The notes under the pieces are model-generated. The model saw nothing but the letters and a program-made list of their open reading frames with translations. It made no database searches and was not told the DNA's origin. A program made the position numbers and the translations under genes. A stretch of 47,638 nucleotides of DNA from Acidobacteriota bacterium (lineage in GTDB: Bacteria; Acidobacteriota; Terriglobia; Acidiferrales; UBA7541), in the NCBI GenBank assembly GCA_013289695.1, contig JABCZK010000039.1:1-47638 (forward strand), in the 5' to 3' direction. Below are positions 8,257 to 16,325 of the stretch, piece by piece. How positions within the stretch are numbered: position 1 is the stretch's first letter; every line of letters begins with the position of its first letter.

Positions 8257-8650
8257 CAAATTTGGCGTCAGAGCGGGCCCACTGACACCACGTGAACAAG
8301 CCAACGCCTGATTAACGCTTACCGGAAACGGACGCATGACCTGCAGGCGATCAGCGATTAACTTATAGATAACCATATGGTAACCTGTCTTTGGTGAGTG
8401 CGAAACACACAATCCGTTCGATCGCGGCCACCGCATGGTGCGAGGCGACGCAGTAGTCACCAGCCGCTGGCCTTCCTCCCACACCTTCCAATTTTCTAAT
8501 CGCAAATTCCAGAGATTAGAACCTCCTCCCAGTTGCTCAAAACAAAGCACGCGCATTCGCTCTAATCGCGAAAAAAAGCATAGTTGCGTTTTTCGCTTTG
8601 CGCGCACAGAGGCTTCGCGCTGGATTTCCGCCCGGTGTATCCTCGTACGG
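8257..8650. other. gene-free stretch between the IS and the uvrC-like gene
   Basis: Nothing coding is recognised in about 390 bases. A perfect palindrome ACCATATGGT lies near 8373-8382 and could be a regulator site, but it is unsupported. Base composition is more AT-rich than the flanks in places (around 8490-8580). Confidence 0.4.
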
Positions 8651-9895
8651 ATGCTTGAGCTTGATTGTGGACTGGAATTCTTCACGGACTTCGCCCCTGA
8701 TTTCTTTGCGGCTATGCCCGCGCGCCCTGGAATTTTTCTGCTGGAGACGCGAGGCGCGGGGGCGCAGCCTTATCTTGCGCGGACGGCGGATATACGGCGT
8801 GCGGCGGAACGTCTGCTGGGCGCGACGGAGGTTGCTTCCAAGCAATTGAATTTGCGCGAGGTGGCGACGCGGATCCGCTATCGCGTTACGGGGTCGAAAT
8901 TCGAGCAGAACCTGGCTTTCTACCAGAATGCGCGCTTGTATTTTTCCAGCCGCTACCGCGAGCTGATGCGTTTGCGGCCGCCCGCGATGTTAAAGGTGAA
9001 TCTGCGCAATGCTTATCCGCGGTGTTACGTGACGCGGCGCATTCGCGGCGACGAAGGATTTTATTTCGGGCCGTTCAGCTCGCGGCGCTCGGCGGAGGAA
9101 TTCAGCGAAAGCTTTTTGGACCTTTTCAAGACGCGCCGTTGCCAGATCAAGATCCGGCGCGACCCCGCTTATCCCGGCTGCGTGTATTCGGAAATGAAAA
9201 TGTGCTTGGCGCCGTGCTTTGCCGGATGCACGCAACAGGAATACGACGTCGAGATTGGGCGCGTGCTGGAATCGCTGGAAACAACCGGAGTGGCGCTCGC
9301 CGAGCAACTGGCGCAGGAACGTGCGGCCGCGAGCGACCAGCTCGATTTCGAGCGGGCGGCGGCGCTGCACAAGCGCCTGGATAAAGTGACGGCTGTGCTG
9401 CGTGGGATGCCGGACCTGGCGCGCCGGATCGAAGAGCTGGACCTGGTGATTCTGCAGCGCTCCGCCGAACCTCAGACCATCGCGGTGTTTCCAGTGCGCG
9501 CTGGGATGCTGGAGGAACCTTTGTTCTTGCGCTTCGCTGAAATTTCCAGCGAGCCGCGGTCGGTGGAAGCGATTTTGAAGGACGCGCTGGAGCCGGGATG
9601 GAACGAAGTGGCAAGCGCAGCGGCGGCCAGCGGGCGCGCGCGGAAACGTGACCAGGAAGAATCGGAAACGGTGGTGAGCGAGAGAAATTTGCGCGTGCGG
9701 TACGGTTTGCGCGCGACGTCGCCGGATTTGCACGACCATCTGGCGCTGTTGACGCGATGGTTTTATTCGAAGCCGCGCGAGGGTGAGATTTTGTTTCGCG
9801 ACAAGGTCTGGCCCTATCGCCGCATGTTGCGCGCTTGCAGCCGATTGCTGGCCGGCCCGCACCAGGCGCAGAGTGCGCCGCATCCGCAGCAGTAA
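8651..9895 (+). CDS. UvrC-like protein lacking the C-terminal nuclease half
   Basis: A 414-residue protein. Residues about 25-125 follow the N-terminal GIY-YIG domain of excinuclease UvrC, but the signature is altered (GIF for GIY, YLAR for YIGK), while a glutamate in GSKFEQNL aligns with the catalytic glutamate. YFGPFSS (138-144) and four cysteines, C164, C177, C185 and C189, match the UvrC cysteine cluster that binds a [4Fe-4S] centre in E. coli UvrC. A UvrB/C (UVR) motif with LDFERAAALHKRLDKV lies near 217-246. The RNase-H-like 5' nuclease and the helix-hairpin-helix DNA-binding domains are absent, and the C-terminal 150 residues are not recognised. It may be a repair accessory, as Cho is, or a divergent nuclease. 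The ATG at 8651 has no clear ribosome site, so the start is uncertain. Confidence 0.75.
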   Translation: MLELDCGLEFFTDFAPDFFAAMPARPGIFLLETRGAGAQPYLARTADIRRAAERLLGATEVASKQLNLREVATRIRYRVTGSKFEQNLAFYQNARLYFSSRYRELMRLRPPAMLKVNLRNAYPRCYVTRRIRGDEGFYFGPFSSRRSAEEFSESFLDLFKTRRCQIKIRRDPAYPGCVYSEMKMCLAPCFAGCTQQEYDVEIGRVLESLETTGVALAEQLAQERAAASDQLDFERAAALHKRLDKVTAVLRGMPDLARRIEELDLVILQRSAEPQTIAVFPVRAGMLEEPLFLRFAEISSEPRSVEAILKDALEPGWNEVASAAAASGRARKRDQEESETVVSERNLRVRYGLRATSPDLHDHLALLTRWFYSKPREGEILFRDKVWPYRRMLRACSRLLAGPHQAQSAPHPQQ

Positions 9896-10002
9896 ATGCA
9901 GGCGTTTGGGAAGAAGGTTGTGGCCACCATGGCCTGATGCTTAGAGGCCGGCCGGTGGAAACGCGGCGGGCCGGCGGGAGATTGCGTCGTACAATTATAG
10001 TG

Positions 10003-11322
10003 ATGGCAACCGCGAACACAGCGACGCCTTCATCTCCGGTCGGCCCGGAAGTTCGCTCGCGCTTTCGAGACATGGTGCGTTCGCTGCGCCACCGCAATTT
10101 CCAGCTTTTCTTCAGCGGACAAATGATTTCTTTGATCGGCACGTGGATGCAGACGGTGGCGCAGGCTTGGCTGGTGTACCGCATCACGGGCTCGTCACTA
10201 CTGCTGGGCGTGGTAGGCTTCGCGGGACAGATCCCCATTTTTTTATTTGCGCCAGTCGGGGGATTGGCGGCGGACCGCTTGAACCGTCATCGCGTGGTGA
10301 TCGGCACGCAAGTCGCTTCGCTGATTCTGGCATTTATTCTGGCGGCGCTCACGCTGCTGCACGTCATAAAAGTGTGGGAGATCGTGGTGCTGGCGGCGCT
10401 ACTGGGAGTGGTGAACGCGTTTGACGTGCCGGCGCGGCAATCATTTCTGATCGAAATGGTGGTGCGCGAAGATTTGATGAACGCGATCGCGCTCAATTCT
10501 TCGATGTTCAATGGGGCCCGGATCATTGGCCCGGCGGTCGCCGGGATTCTGGTGGCGCGGATCGGCGAGGGCTGGTGTTTTTTCGCCAACGCCGTGAGTT
10601 ATATCGCGGTGATTATTGGATTGCTGCTGATGAAGCTGGGGCCGCTGCGCACGGCGCCGAAAGGCTCGTCCCCGTTCGAGCATATCGTCGAAGGGTTCCG
10701 CTACGTGCGGCACACCGCGCCCATGCTCGCGCTGATCCTCTTGATTGGGCTGGTCAGTCTGGTGGCCGTGCCCTATTCCGTGCTGATGCCGATTTTCGCG
10801 GATCGCGTGCTGCATCGCGGCGCACATGGTCTGGGGATTTTGATGGGCGCGGCTGGAGTTGGCGCGCTGTTCGGCGCTCTCACCTTAGCGGTGCGCCGCA
10901 GCCTGCGCGGGCTAGGACGCGTCGTGGGTTTCTCGGCCGTCGGATTCGGCGTTTCGTTGATCCTTTTCTCTTTCTCGAAATCATTCTGGTTGTCGGTGGC
11001 ACTGCTGGTTCCAGTGGGCTACGCGGTGATGCTGGAGATGTCCGGCTCGAACACGCTGATTCAAGCCATGGTGCCGGACGAATTGCGCGGGCGGGCCATG
11101 GCGATGTACACCATGATGTTCATGGGCATGGCGCCGATTGGTTCGCTGCTCTCGGGCGCGCTGGCGGGCGCGATTGGCGCACCATTGACGGTAGCGCTTG
11201 GTGGAGTGGGAGCGATCGCTGGAGGAATCGCGTTTGTGCGGCGTTGGCCCGCGGTGCGCCTGCAGGCGCGCGAGCTGCTGATCGCGCAAGGAGTGCCGGT
11301 GAGCGAGATCGTGCAGAAATGA
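10003..11322 (+). CDS. MFS exporter, EntS-like (MFS_3)
   Basis: A 439-residue integral membrane protein with about 12 hydrophobic helices. The N-terminal FRDMVRSLRHRNFQLFFSGQ and first-helix SLIGTWMQTVAQAWLVYRIT, the loop 2-3 motif GGLAADRLNRHR and the segment VNAFDVPARQSFLIEMV are characteristic of the MFS_3 group, which includes the enterobactin exporter EntS and related efflux proteins. The second half repeats a shorter loop motif at PDELRGRAMAMYTMMF. The ATG at 10003 follows the UvrC-like gene by 107 bases; the ribosome site is weak. The exported compound cannot be deduced and no siderophore genes are nearby. Confidence 0.87.
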   Translation: MATANTATPSSPVGPEVRSRFRDMVRSLRHRNFQLFFSGQMISLIGTWMQTVAQAWLVYRITGSSLLLGVVGFAGQIPIFLFAPVGGLAADRLNRHRVVIGTQVASLILAFILAALTLLHVIKVWEIVVLAALLGVVNAFDVPARQSFLIEMVVREDLMNAIALNSSMFNGARIIGPAVAGILVARIGEGWCFFANAVSYIAVIIGLLLMKLGPLRTAPKGSSPFEHIVEGFRYVRHTAPMLALILLIGLVSLVAVPYSVLMPIFADRVLHRGAHGLGILMGAAGVGALFGALTLAVRRSLRGLGRVVGFSAVGFGVSLILFSFSKSFWLSVALLVPVGYAVMLEMSGSNTLIQAMVPDELRGRAMAMYTMMFMGMAPIGSLLSGALAGAIGAPLTVALGGVGAIAGGIAFVRRWPAVRLQARELLIAQGVPVSEIVQK

Positions 11323-11437
11323 TTTTTCGTCTCACGACCTGCGCGCCGATTTTTCCGAGGCGGCGGTTGCGAACTGCGGCGGAGCCCTTCTGCTATACTG
11401 CGCGGCACTGCGAATTCCTGCTGCGCAGAGGGAACTG

Positions 11438-12577
11438 ATGTCATCAGCGGCACCATTCAATCGCGAACGCAAGGCCGGGTCGGCGACGGCGGAGGGGACT
11501 CTGCGTTACGCGGCGCGCTTTCAGGGGCGCGCGGCGCCGGGACATTTTCGCGAGATTCGCGGTGGGCTGGTGCTGTCTTCGATCGGCATCGGGACTTATC
11601 TGGGTGAGGCCGACGACGCGACGGATGGCGCGTATGTGGATGCGGTCGTCGCGGCGGTGCAGGGCGGGATCAATGTGGTGGATTCGGCCATCAATTACCG
11701 GTTTCAGCGCAGCGAGCGCGCGGTGGGCGCCGCGTTGCGCGAACTTTTCGATAAGGGCTACGGGCGCGATGAAATCATGATTTGCACCAAGGCGGGATTT
11801 CTGACGCCCGATGGAGAGATGCCCGCCGATCCGAACACCTATTTTGCGCAGGAATTTCTGGAGCGCGGAATTTTTCGCGTGGAAGATATTGCCGCTGGAT
11901 GCCACTGCATGGCGCCGGATTACCTGGCGCATCAGTTGGAACGCAGCCGGCAGAATTTGGGGCTGGACACGATTGACGTCTTCTACCTGCACAATCCGGA
12001 AACGCAATTGAGCGAAGTGCCGCCGCAGGAATTCCGGCGGCGGATTCGCGAGGCATTCTTGTTTCTGGAGTCGGCCATCGTGACGAAAAAAATCCGCGCG
12101 TACGGCATGGCCACGTGGAATTCGTTTCGCGAAGATCCCAAGGCCGGGGGATTTCTATCACTGCCGGAAATGGTGAAGATCGCGAAGGACGTGGCCGGCG
12201 ACGATCACCACTTCCGATTCGTGCAGTTGCCGTTCAATCTGGCGATGCCGGAAGCGCTGACGCGGCCGAATCAAATGGTGGGTGGGCGTGCCATGCCGAT
12301 GGTGCAGGCGGCGCGTGATGCGGGAATAGCGCTGGTGACGAGCGCGGCGCTGCTGCAGGGACAATTGACGAAGAATTTGCCGTCGTTCGTAAATTCGGCG
12401 CTGGGCTTGAAAGATAACGCCACGCTGGCGCTGCAATTCGCGCGCTCGGTGCCGGGACTGACGACGGCGCTGGTGGGGATGAGCCAGGTGCCGCACGTGA
12501 AAGCGAATCTGGAACTGGTGGGCGTAGAGCCGGCTTCGCGCGAACAATTCCTGAAATTATTCGAATCGAAAAATTAG
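11438..12577 (+). CDS. aldo/keto reductase
   Basis: A 379-residue protein of the aldo/keto reductase TIM-barrel family. The catalytic tetrad is visible: Asp82 and Tyr87 in VDSAINYR, Lys118 in CTKAGF and His185 in FYLHNPE. The C-terminal VPGLTTALVGMSQVPHVKANL matches the NADP-binding part of the family. It is about 50 residues longer than the shortest members, with an extra N-terminal extension before the first strand (GLVLSSIGIGTYLGE). The ATG is preceded by GAGGG, and a TATACT hexamer at 11393-11398 could serve as the -10 of its promoter. It ends overlapping by four bases with the convergent hydrolase gene. Substrate unknown. Confidence 0.88.
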   Translation: MSSAAPFNRERKAGSATAEGTLRYAARFQGRAAPGHFREIRGGLVLSSIGIGTYLGEADDATDGAYVDAVVAAVQGGINVVDSAINYRFQRSERAVGAALRELFDKGYGRDEIMICTKAGFLTPDGEMPADPNTYFAQEFLERGIFRVEDIAAGCHCMAPDYLAHQLERSRQNLGLDTIDVFYLHNPETQLSEVPPQEFRRRIREAFLFLESAIVTKKIRAYGMATWNSFREDPKAGGFLSLPEMVKIAKDVAGDDHHFRFVQLPFNLAMPEALTRPNQMVGGRAMPMVQAARDAGIALVTSAALLQGQLTKNLPSFVNSALGLKDNATLALQFARSVPGLTTALVGMSQVPHVKANLELVGVEPASREQFLKLFESKN

Positions 12578-13242
12578 GATTTCGTGTGAACGGCGGGCCC
12601 GCGCGGATGGCGTTCGTCGAGCCAGGCGTCAATCGCGCTGCGCACTTTTTCCAGCTGGCCCGCAAAGAAATGGTCGGCGCCTTCGATGATGACGAGGCGC
12701 TTCGGTTCGAGCAGCGTGGCGCAGAGCGCTTCGACATTCGCGCGCGAGCCGAATTGATCGTTTCCGCCCTGGATAATGAGTTTCGGTTTCGTGCAATCGC
12801 GCAGGTACGTCAAATCTGAGTTGTCCACGGGAATTCCCAGCCCGATCAAGTCCGAGACGCGCCGGTCTGCGCAACCCACACGCAATCCCACGAGCGAACC
12901 GAAACTAAAGCCAGCGAGCAGGATTGGCCGGTGCGGAAATTCCGTCGCAAGATAATCGAGGGTGGTGCGCACGTCATCTTGTTCGCCTCTGCCGCGATCG
13001 TGGACTCCCTCGCTCTGTCCCGCCCCGCGGAAATTGAAGCGCAGTACCGGGATGCCGCGCAGGTGCAGCGCTTTCGCCGCTTGGTACACGACTTTGTTGT
13101 GCATGGTGCCGCCGAAAAGCGGATGCGGGTGACATAGCACGGCGACCAGTGGTGGATTCGCAGCGGGCACGGTCCAGAGCAGAGCTTCGAGGCGCCCGGC
13201 GGGGCCTGCGAGGAAAAAATTACGATGGAATGTGTCGGCCAT
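12574..13242 (-). CDS. alpha/beta hydrolase (COG2945-like)
   Basis: A 222-residue cytoplasmic alpha/beta hydrolase. The nucleophile elbow is GFSFGS with Ser113; Asp162 in GGNDQFG and His191 in GADHFF complete a plausible triad. HPHPLFGGTMHNKVV near residue 38 and FNFRGAGQSEG near 69 are diagnostic of the small COG2945-type hydrolases. The start ATG at 13242 has no strong ribosome site. It converges on the aldo/keto reductase with a 4-base overlap and no terminator between, so their 3' ends may form antisense overlap. The natural ester substrate is unknown. Confidence 0.86.
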   Translation of the reverse strand: MADTFHRNFFLAGPAGRLEALLWTVPAANPPLVAVLCHPHPLFGGTMHNKVVYQAAKALHLRGIPVLRFNFRGAGQSEGVHDRGRGEQDDVRTTLDYLATEFPHRPILLAGFSFGSLVGLRVGCADRRVSDLIGLGIPVDNSDLTYLRDCTKPKLIIQGGNDQFGSRANVEALCATLLEPKRLVIIEGADHFFAGQLEKVRSAIDAWLDERHPRGPAVHTKS

Positions 13243-13373
13243 AAATGATGGACTTACAAGTGTAGCGAAGACCGAACACGACGCAAAGGCGCGGTAGATC
13301 TCGGCTACAAGAGGAAGAAAACTGCTGCTATCCGCTTGCTTGGCCGCTAAAATGCAGCGACGAAGGATTTCTG

Positions 13374-13577
13374 ATGGTTGACAAGTACCGACATACCGAA
13401 GCTGAACGAAGCGCCCTAGAGCGAAATTTGCAACGCATTATGGATTTCAAAGACGAGCGGGAATTTATGTAGCTCTTGCGCGAACACGGCATAAAGGACG
13501 AGAATCCGCGCTCATCCCGGCCCCTGAAGGCTTTCCGCGAGGGGATAATCGACGAGGCTTTTGGGAAAAAGCCTTGA
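13374..13577 (+). pseudogene. small gene with an in-frame amber stop
   Basis: ATG 13374 is preceded by a good ribosome site (AAGGA, six bases upstream) and begins MVDKYRHTEAERSALE. After 32 codons, EREFM is followed by TAG (13470-13472), then the same frame continues LLREHGIKDENPRSSRPLK and ends IIDEAFGKKP at TGA 13575. The downstream part has the same charged helical character as the first and reads as one 67-codon protein with a single stop, consistent with a CAG or GAG codon changed to TAG. The family was not recognised. It may be a recent pseudogene, a read-through gene or a sequencing error; it is not a long intact frame. Confidence 0.5.
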
Positions 13578-13839
13578 GGTCGCCAAGCATCACCTTCGCT
13601 TGCGAAGGCGACATCGTCTTTTCCATATGTCCAATCAGGAGAGTCGCCATTTTCCGCGCAGCAGCATCTCTTTTTGATTTTCGTCGCGGCAGATGGGAAG
13701 TTTACTCGCACTGCCAAGCACCGCGCAAGACAGGATTGACTGTTCGTGTCTCTGTTGCGGTAAAGACAGCGAGATACGGGGTCTTTTTTTACTCGATCGC
13801 AGGCCAATTCCATTCACGAGAGACTTGCGCGCGCAAAAG
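13578..13839. other. gene-free stretch between the amber gene and PilZ gene
   Basis: About 260 bases with no supported gene. Short minus-strand frames are open here but lack ribosome sites and recognisable protein character. A small hairpin, TTCGC-TTGCGAA, occurs near 13600. Confidence 0.4.
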
Positions 13840-14508
13840 TCAGGCTTTCGTGGGCGTGTTCCAGTGCACGGCTACGCTGGTCAGGATTGCGCTGATTCCG
13901 GCCAGGGGATTTGAGAGCGGAGCCGGGCCAGCGGGAGTCGCGCAGTTTTCGACGCGCACAATGCGAGCGGGGATTTCGCCGGCGCGCGCCCAGTCGCCCC
14001 AGGGAATTTTGGCGAGGACGGCGTCGCCCGCGGAGTAGATATGCGCGGATTCGAAGCGAGCTCCGGTACGCGAAATATTTTGCGTCATGGATTCCTCGGG
14101 CCAAGGAAAATCGAGGGCGCGCACGAAGATGGGAAGCGCGAAAGAAATCCTGGAGCAAACGCGGCGTTCGCGATCGGCAGGGCGGGAGGCGATTCGCGAC
14201 GGCAACTCCAACTGCAGCGCGACTTGATATCCCGCGCCAGCGCCCGATTCGACGCGCACGACTCGAGCTGGAGTTTCGGGCGGAGGTCCGGAAGCGGAAG
14301 CGGCGTCGAAGGGAAAAACAACCCAGACGCGCGAACCCAATTCGCCGGGCTCGTTGCGCTGCACGCAGAGGCCGTTGCGCGAAACGTCGAGCGTATGGGT
14401 GTATTCCATACGCATGCCCAGCGGGCCACGCCAGCGGATACGCGCCGGAAGTTTCAGCTGGGCCCGAGGATGCTTGCGCAATTCCAGGAACGTGGTGGCC
14501 AGATTCAT
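13840..14508 (-). CDS. tandem PilZ-domain protein
   Basis: A 222-residue protein with two PilZ domains. The first has RKHPR (11-15) and DVSRNG (41-46), the second RERRVCSR (113-120) and NISRTG (144-149); these correspond to the RxxxR and D/NxSxxG motifs that bind cyclic di-GMP. Both motifs are essentially complete, so binding in both domains is plausible; no effector domain, membrane helix or signal peptide is attached, so the protein probably acts by protein interaction in the cytoplasm. AGGATAGG lies five bases before the ATG. It is divergent from another PilZ gene at 14719, an arrangement suggesting common control or gene duplication. Confidence 0.82.
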   Translation of the reverse strand: MNLATTFLELRKHPRAQLKLPARIRWRGPLGMRMEYTHTLDVSRNGLCVQRNEPGELGSRVWVVFPFDAASASGPPPETPARVVRVESGAGAGYQVALQLELPSRIASRPADRERRVCSRISFALPIFVRALDFPWPEESMTQNISRTGARFESAHIYSAGDAVLAKIPWGDWARAGEIPARIVRVENCATPAGPAPLSNPLAGISAILTSVAVHWNTPTKA

Positions 14509-14718
14509 GAGCGCCTATCCTAGCCGCAGCGGCGAGGCAGGTCAAATTTCGCCACGTTGAAATCCGAGGAATTCCGCGGGCCGCTTGCGATGTACCCGTG
14601 CGGCACGAAAGTTTCGGGAACGTTCGCCGCGGCCCATTTACTCACGCGTAAAAGCCATTGCGGCGAGGCCGGAAGCGATGATAGCTTGAAGCAACCGAAA
14701 ATGCTCGCGAGAGGGTTG

Positions 14719-15045
14719 ATGGATACCGCCAAGGAACGCCGCGCCGCACGTCGTTTTTCGATGATGCTGCCGCTGAAGGTGCGCTTTTCCGAGGAAGACG
14801 ACGTCCTGGAACGGCAGGGCGAAACGCGCGACGTAAGCTTTCGCGGGCTTTATTTTATGATCGAGGCGCGCGTGGAAGCGGGAACGCCGATTGAATTTGT
14901 TTTGACCTTGCCCCAGCAAATCACGCTTGCGGGCGACGTGCACATACGCTGTTACGCGCGGGTGCTGCGCGTGGAGCCGCTCGATGGGCGCCGCGGCGTG
15001 GCGGCGCGCATCGACCGCTACGAATTTCTTCCCGCCTCCGCCTGA
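14719..15045 (+). CDS. single PilZ-domain protein
   Basis: A PilZ protein of 108 residues from ATG 14719 (GAGAGGG just upstream), or 114 from ATG 14701; the frame is open further upstream but that part looks non-coding. ERRAARRF near the start provides the RxxxR motif and RDVSFRGLYF the DxSxxG motif (arginine in the x position). C-terminal VLRVEPLDGRRGVAARI completes the barrel. It should bind cyclic di-GMP and relay the signal through another protein. It is divergently placed from the tandem PilZ gene, and a small unknown gene follows 57 bases downstream. Confidence 0.8.
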   Translation: MDTAKERRAARRFSMMLPLKVRFSEEDDVLERQGETRDVSFRGLYFMIEARVEAGTPIEFVLTLPQQITLAGDVHIRCYARVLRVEPLDGRRGVAARIDRYEFLPASA

Positions 15046-15102
15046 CGCTATCTCCAAAAAAGAGAGTAGAATCGTTTTTTGCCCGGCGTAACGGGAGGGC
15101 AC

Positions 15103-15336
15103 ATGTATCACTACGATCCGAAAGTGGCGCTGGATGAATTGCGCGATGATGCGGTTCTGCCGCATCCGGTGCATCTGCGCGACATGATTCTGCGGACCAA
15201 GCTGGACGCGACGAATGCCCTGGATCTGAACCGCGAATTCCAGGATTATTTGACGCGATTTGGCGAGGCGCAGAAAATTGCGCGGGAGATCCTGGACCGG
15301 CTGGCGGTGGGGGCGCGGAAGCTTTCGGCGTCGTGA
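15103..15336 (+). CDS. small conserved-looking protein of unknown function
   Basis: A 77-residue acidic, helical protein beginning MYHYDPKVALDELRDDAVL. GGGAGGG stands three to four bases before the ATG, a strong but close ribosome site, whereas the upstream GTG at 15079 has none. A promoter-like TAGAAT occurs near 15066. The middle (NREFQDYLTRFGEAQKIAREIL) looks like an amphipathic helix. No family was recognised. It sits between a PilZ gene and a HAD hydrolase gene on the same strand and could be part of either transcription unit. Confidence 0.6.
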   Translation: MYHYDPKVALDELRDDAVLPHPVHLRDMILRTKLDATNALDLNREFQDYLTRFGEAQKIAREILDRLAVGARKLSAS

Positions 15337-15453
15337 GGAATTCGCGATAAACGGACGAAGCGGCCGCTACAACGTCAAAACTTGGGCCTGCACGATGGGC
15401 TCGAGCTCCGATCCTCGGGGAGAGCGTTAGAAAACTGGAGCGCAGAATTTCGG

Positions 15454-16140
15454 ATGGCACGACACACTTTACTGATTGATGCGGACGATACGCTTTGGGA
15501 AAACAATATCTTCTTTGAGAAGACCATCGAGCATTTCGTCGAGCAGCTCGAGCATTTGGGTTACACGCGCGAATATATCCGGCACATCCTGAACGAAACC
15601 GAGAAGCGCAACATACGGCAGCACGGTTATGGTGTGCGGAGTTTTCGCCGGTCATTGGAAGAGACGTACATGAAGCTGGCCGGGAACGCGGCGCGCCGCG
15701 AGCTGATGCAGGAAATCGCGCGGATGGCAATTGAGCTGGAAGCCACGCCGCCGCACATTCTGGATGGCGTGCCGGAGACGCTGGCTTATCTGGCGAAGCA
15801 TCACCGGTTGATATTGCTGACCAAGGGCGAGCCGGCCGAGCAAGCCGCGAAAGTGGAGCGCTCCGGATTGCAGCCTTATTTCGATGCGATTGAAATCGTG
15901 CTGGAAAAAGACGTGAGTGTTTACGAACGCATGGTGGAGCAATTCAAGATTGTGAAAACGCACGGCTGGATGGTGGGGAACAGCCCGCGCAGCGACATCA
16001 ATCCGGCGCTGCAGACGGGGCTGAACGCCGTCTTCATTCCGCATACCGATACATGGCATCTGGAGCATGCCGAGCTGGAGAGCGGCGCGGGGAAATTACT
16101 GATCCTCACGAGCTTTCGCGATTTGCGCGAACATTTTTGA
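15454..16140 (+). CDS. HAD-superfamily hydrolase
   Basis: A 228-residue protein with the HAD motifs: DADDTLWEN near residue 9 (catalytic Asp and acid/base Asp in DxDxT form), LILLTKGEP (motif II Thr), a lysine-bearing motif III in the following helix, and VGNSPRSDINPALQTG (motif IV with paired acids). A helical cap occupies residues about 18-100. It is expected to be a small-molecule phosphatase. The ATG at 15454 is used because the catalytic domain begins directly after it; an open frame from 15382 adds residues with no similarity. No neighbour points to a substrate. Confidence 0.86.
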   Translation: MARHTLLIDADDTLWENNIFFEKTIEHFVEQLEHLGYTREYIRHILNETEKRNIRQHGYGVRSFRRSLEETYMKLAGNAARRELMQEIARMAIELEATPPHILDGVPETLAYLAKHHRLILLTKGEPAEQAAKVERSGLQPYFDAIEIVLEKDVSVYERMVEQFKIVKTHGWMVGNSPRSDINPALQTGLNAVFIPHTDTWHLEHAELESGAGKLLILTSFRDLREHF

Positions 16141-16202
16141 TTTTGCGACGAAGTGAACCTGCCTCGCATCTGATTTCTTCAATGTAGTATCAGCGGAAAG
16201 CG

Positions 16203-16265
16203 CGGCTCGAGGGGCTAAAGCCCCCTGTTTGCGTGGCTTCACGGGGGGGCTGAAGCCTCGCCCTT
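16203..16265. repeat. inverted pair of GGGGCT-AGCCCC hairpins
   Basis: A perfect hairpin, GGGGCT-aa-AGCCCC (16211-16224), is followed by a related half, GGGGGCTGAAGCCTCG (from about 16245), in opposite orientation. The whole 60-base unit can fold into a cruciform. The same GGCTnnAGCC theme occurs at 1871-1886. It lies between the HAD and panE-type genes and resembles dispersed intergenic repeats more than a terminator. Confidence 0.55.
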
Positions 16266-16325
16266 GCAGATCATCCATCGCAACGGTAATGACCGGGAAA
16301 TTCCGCTACGGGCAGGGAGGAGATC

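Noticed and set aside
8370..8385. ACCATATGGT palindrome as an operator
   Set aside because: Short and without a known regulator gene nearby; may be chance.
10575..11438. 287-residue plus-strand frame within the MFS gene
   Set aside because: Arg/Ala-rich frame-shifted shadow of the MFS exporter, with no recognisable protein.
13328..13813. 161-residue minus-strand frame opposite the amber gene
   Set aside because: Cys/Ser/Arg-rich composition with no ribosome site; the plus-strand small gene explains the frame.
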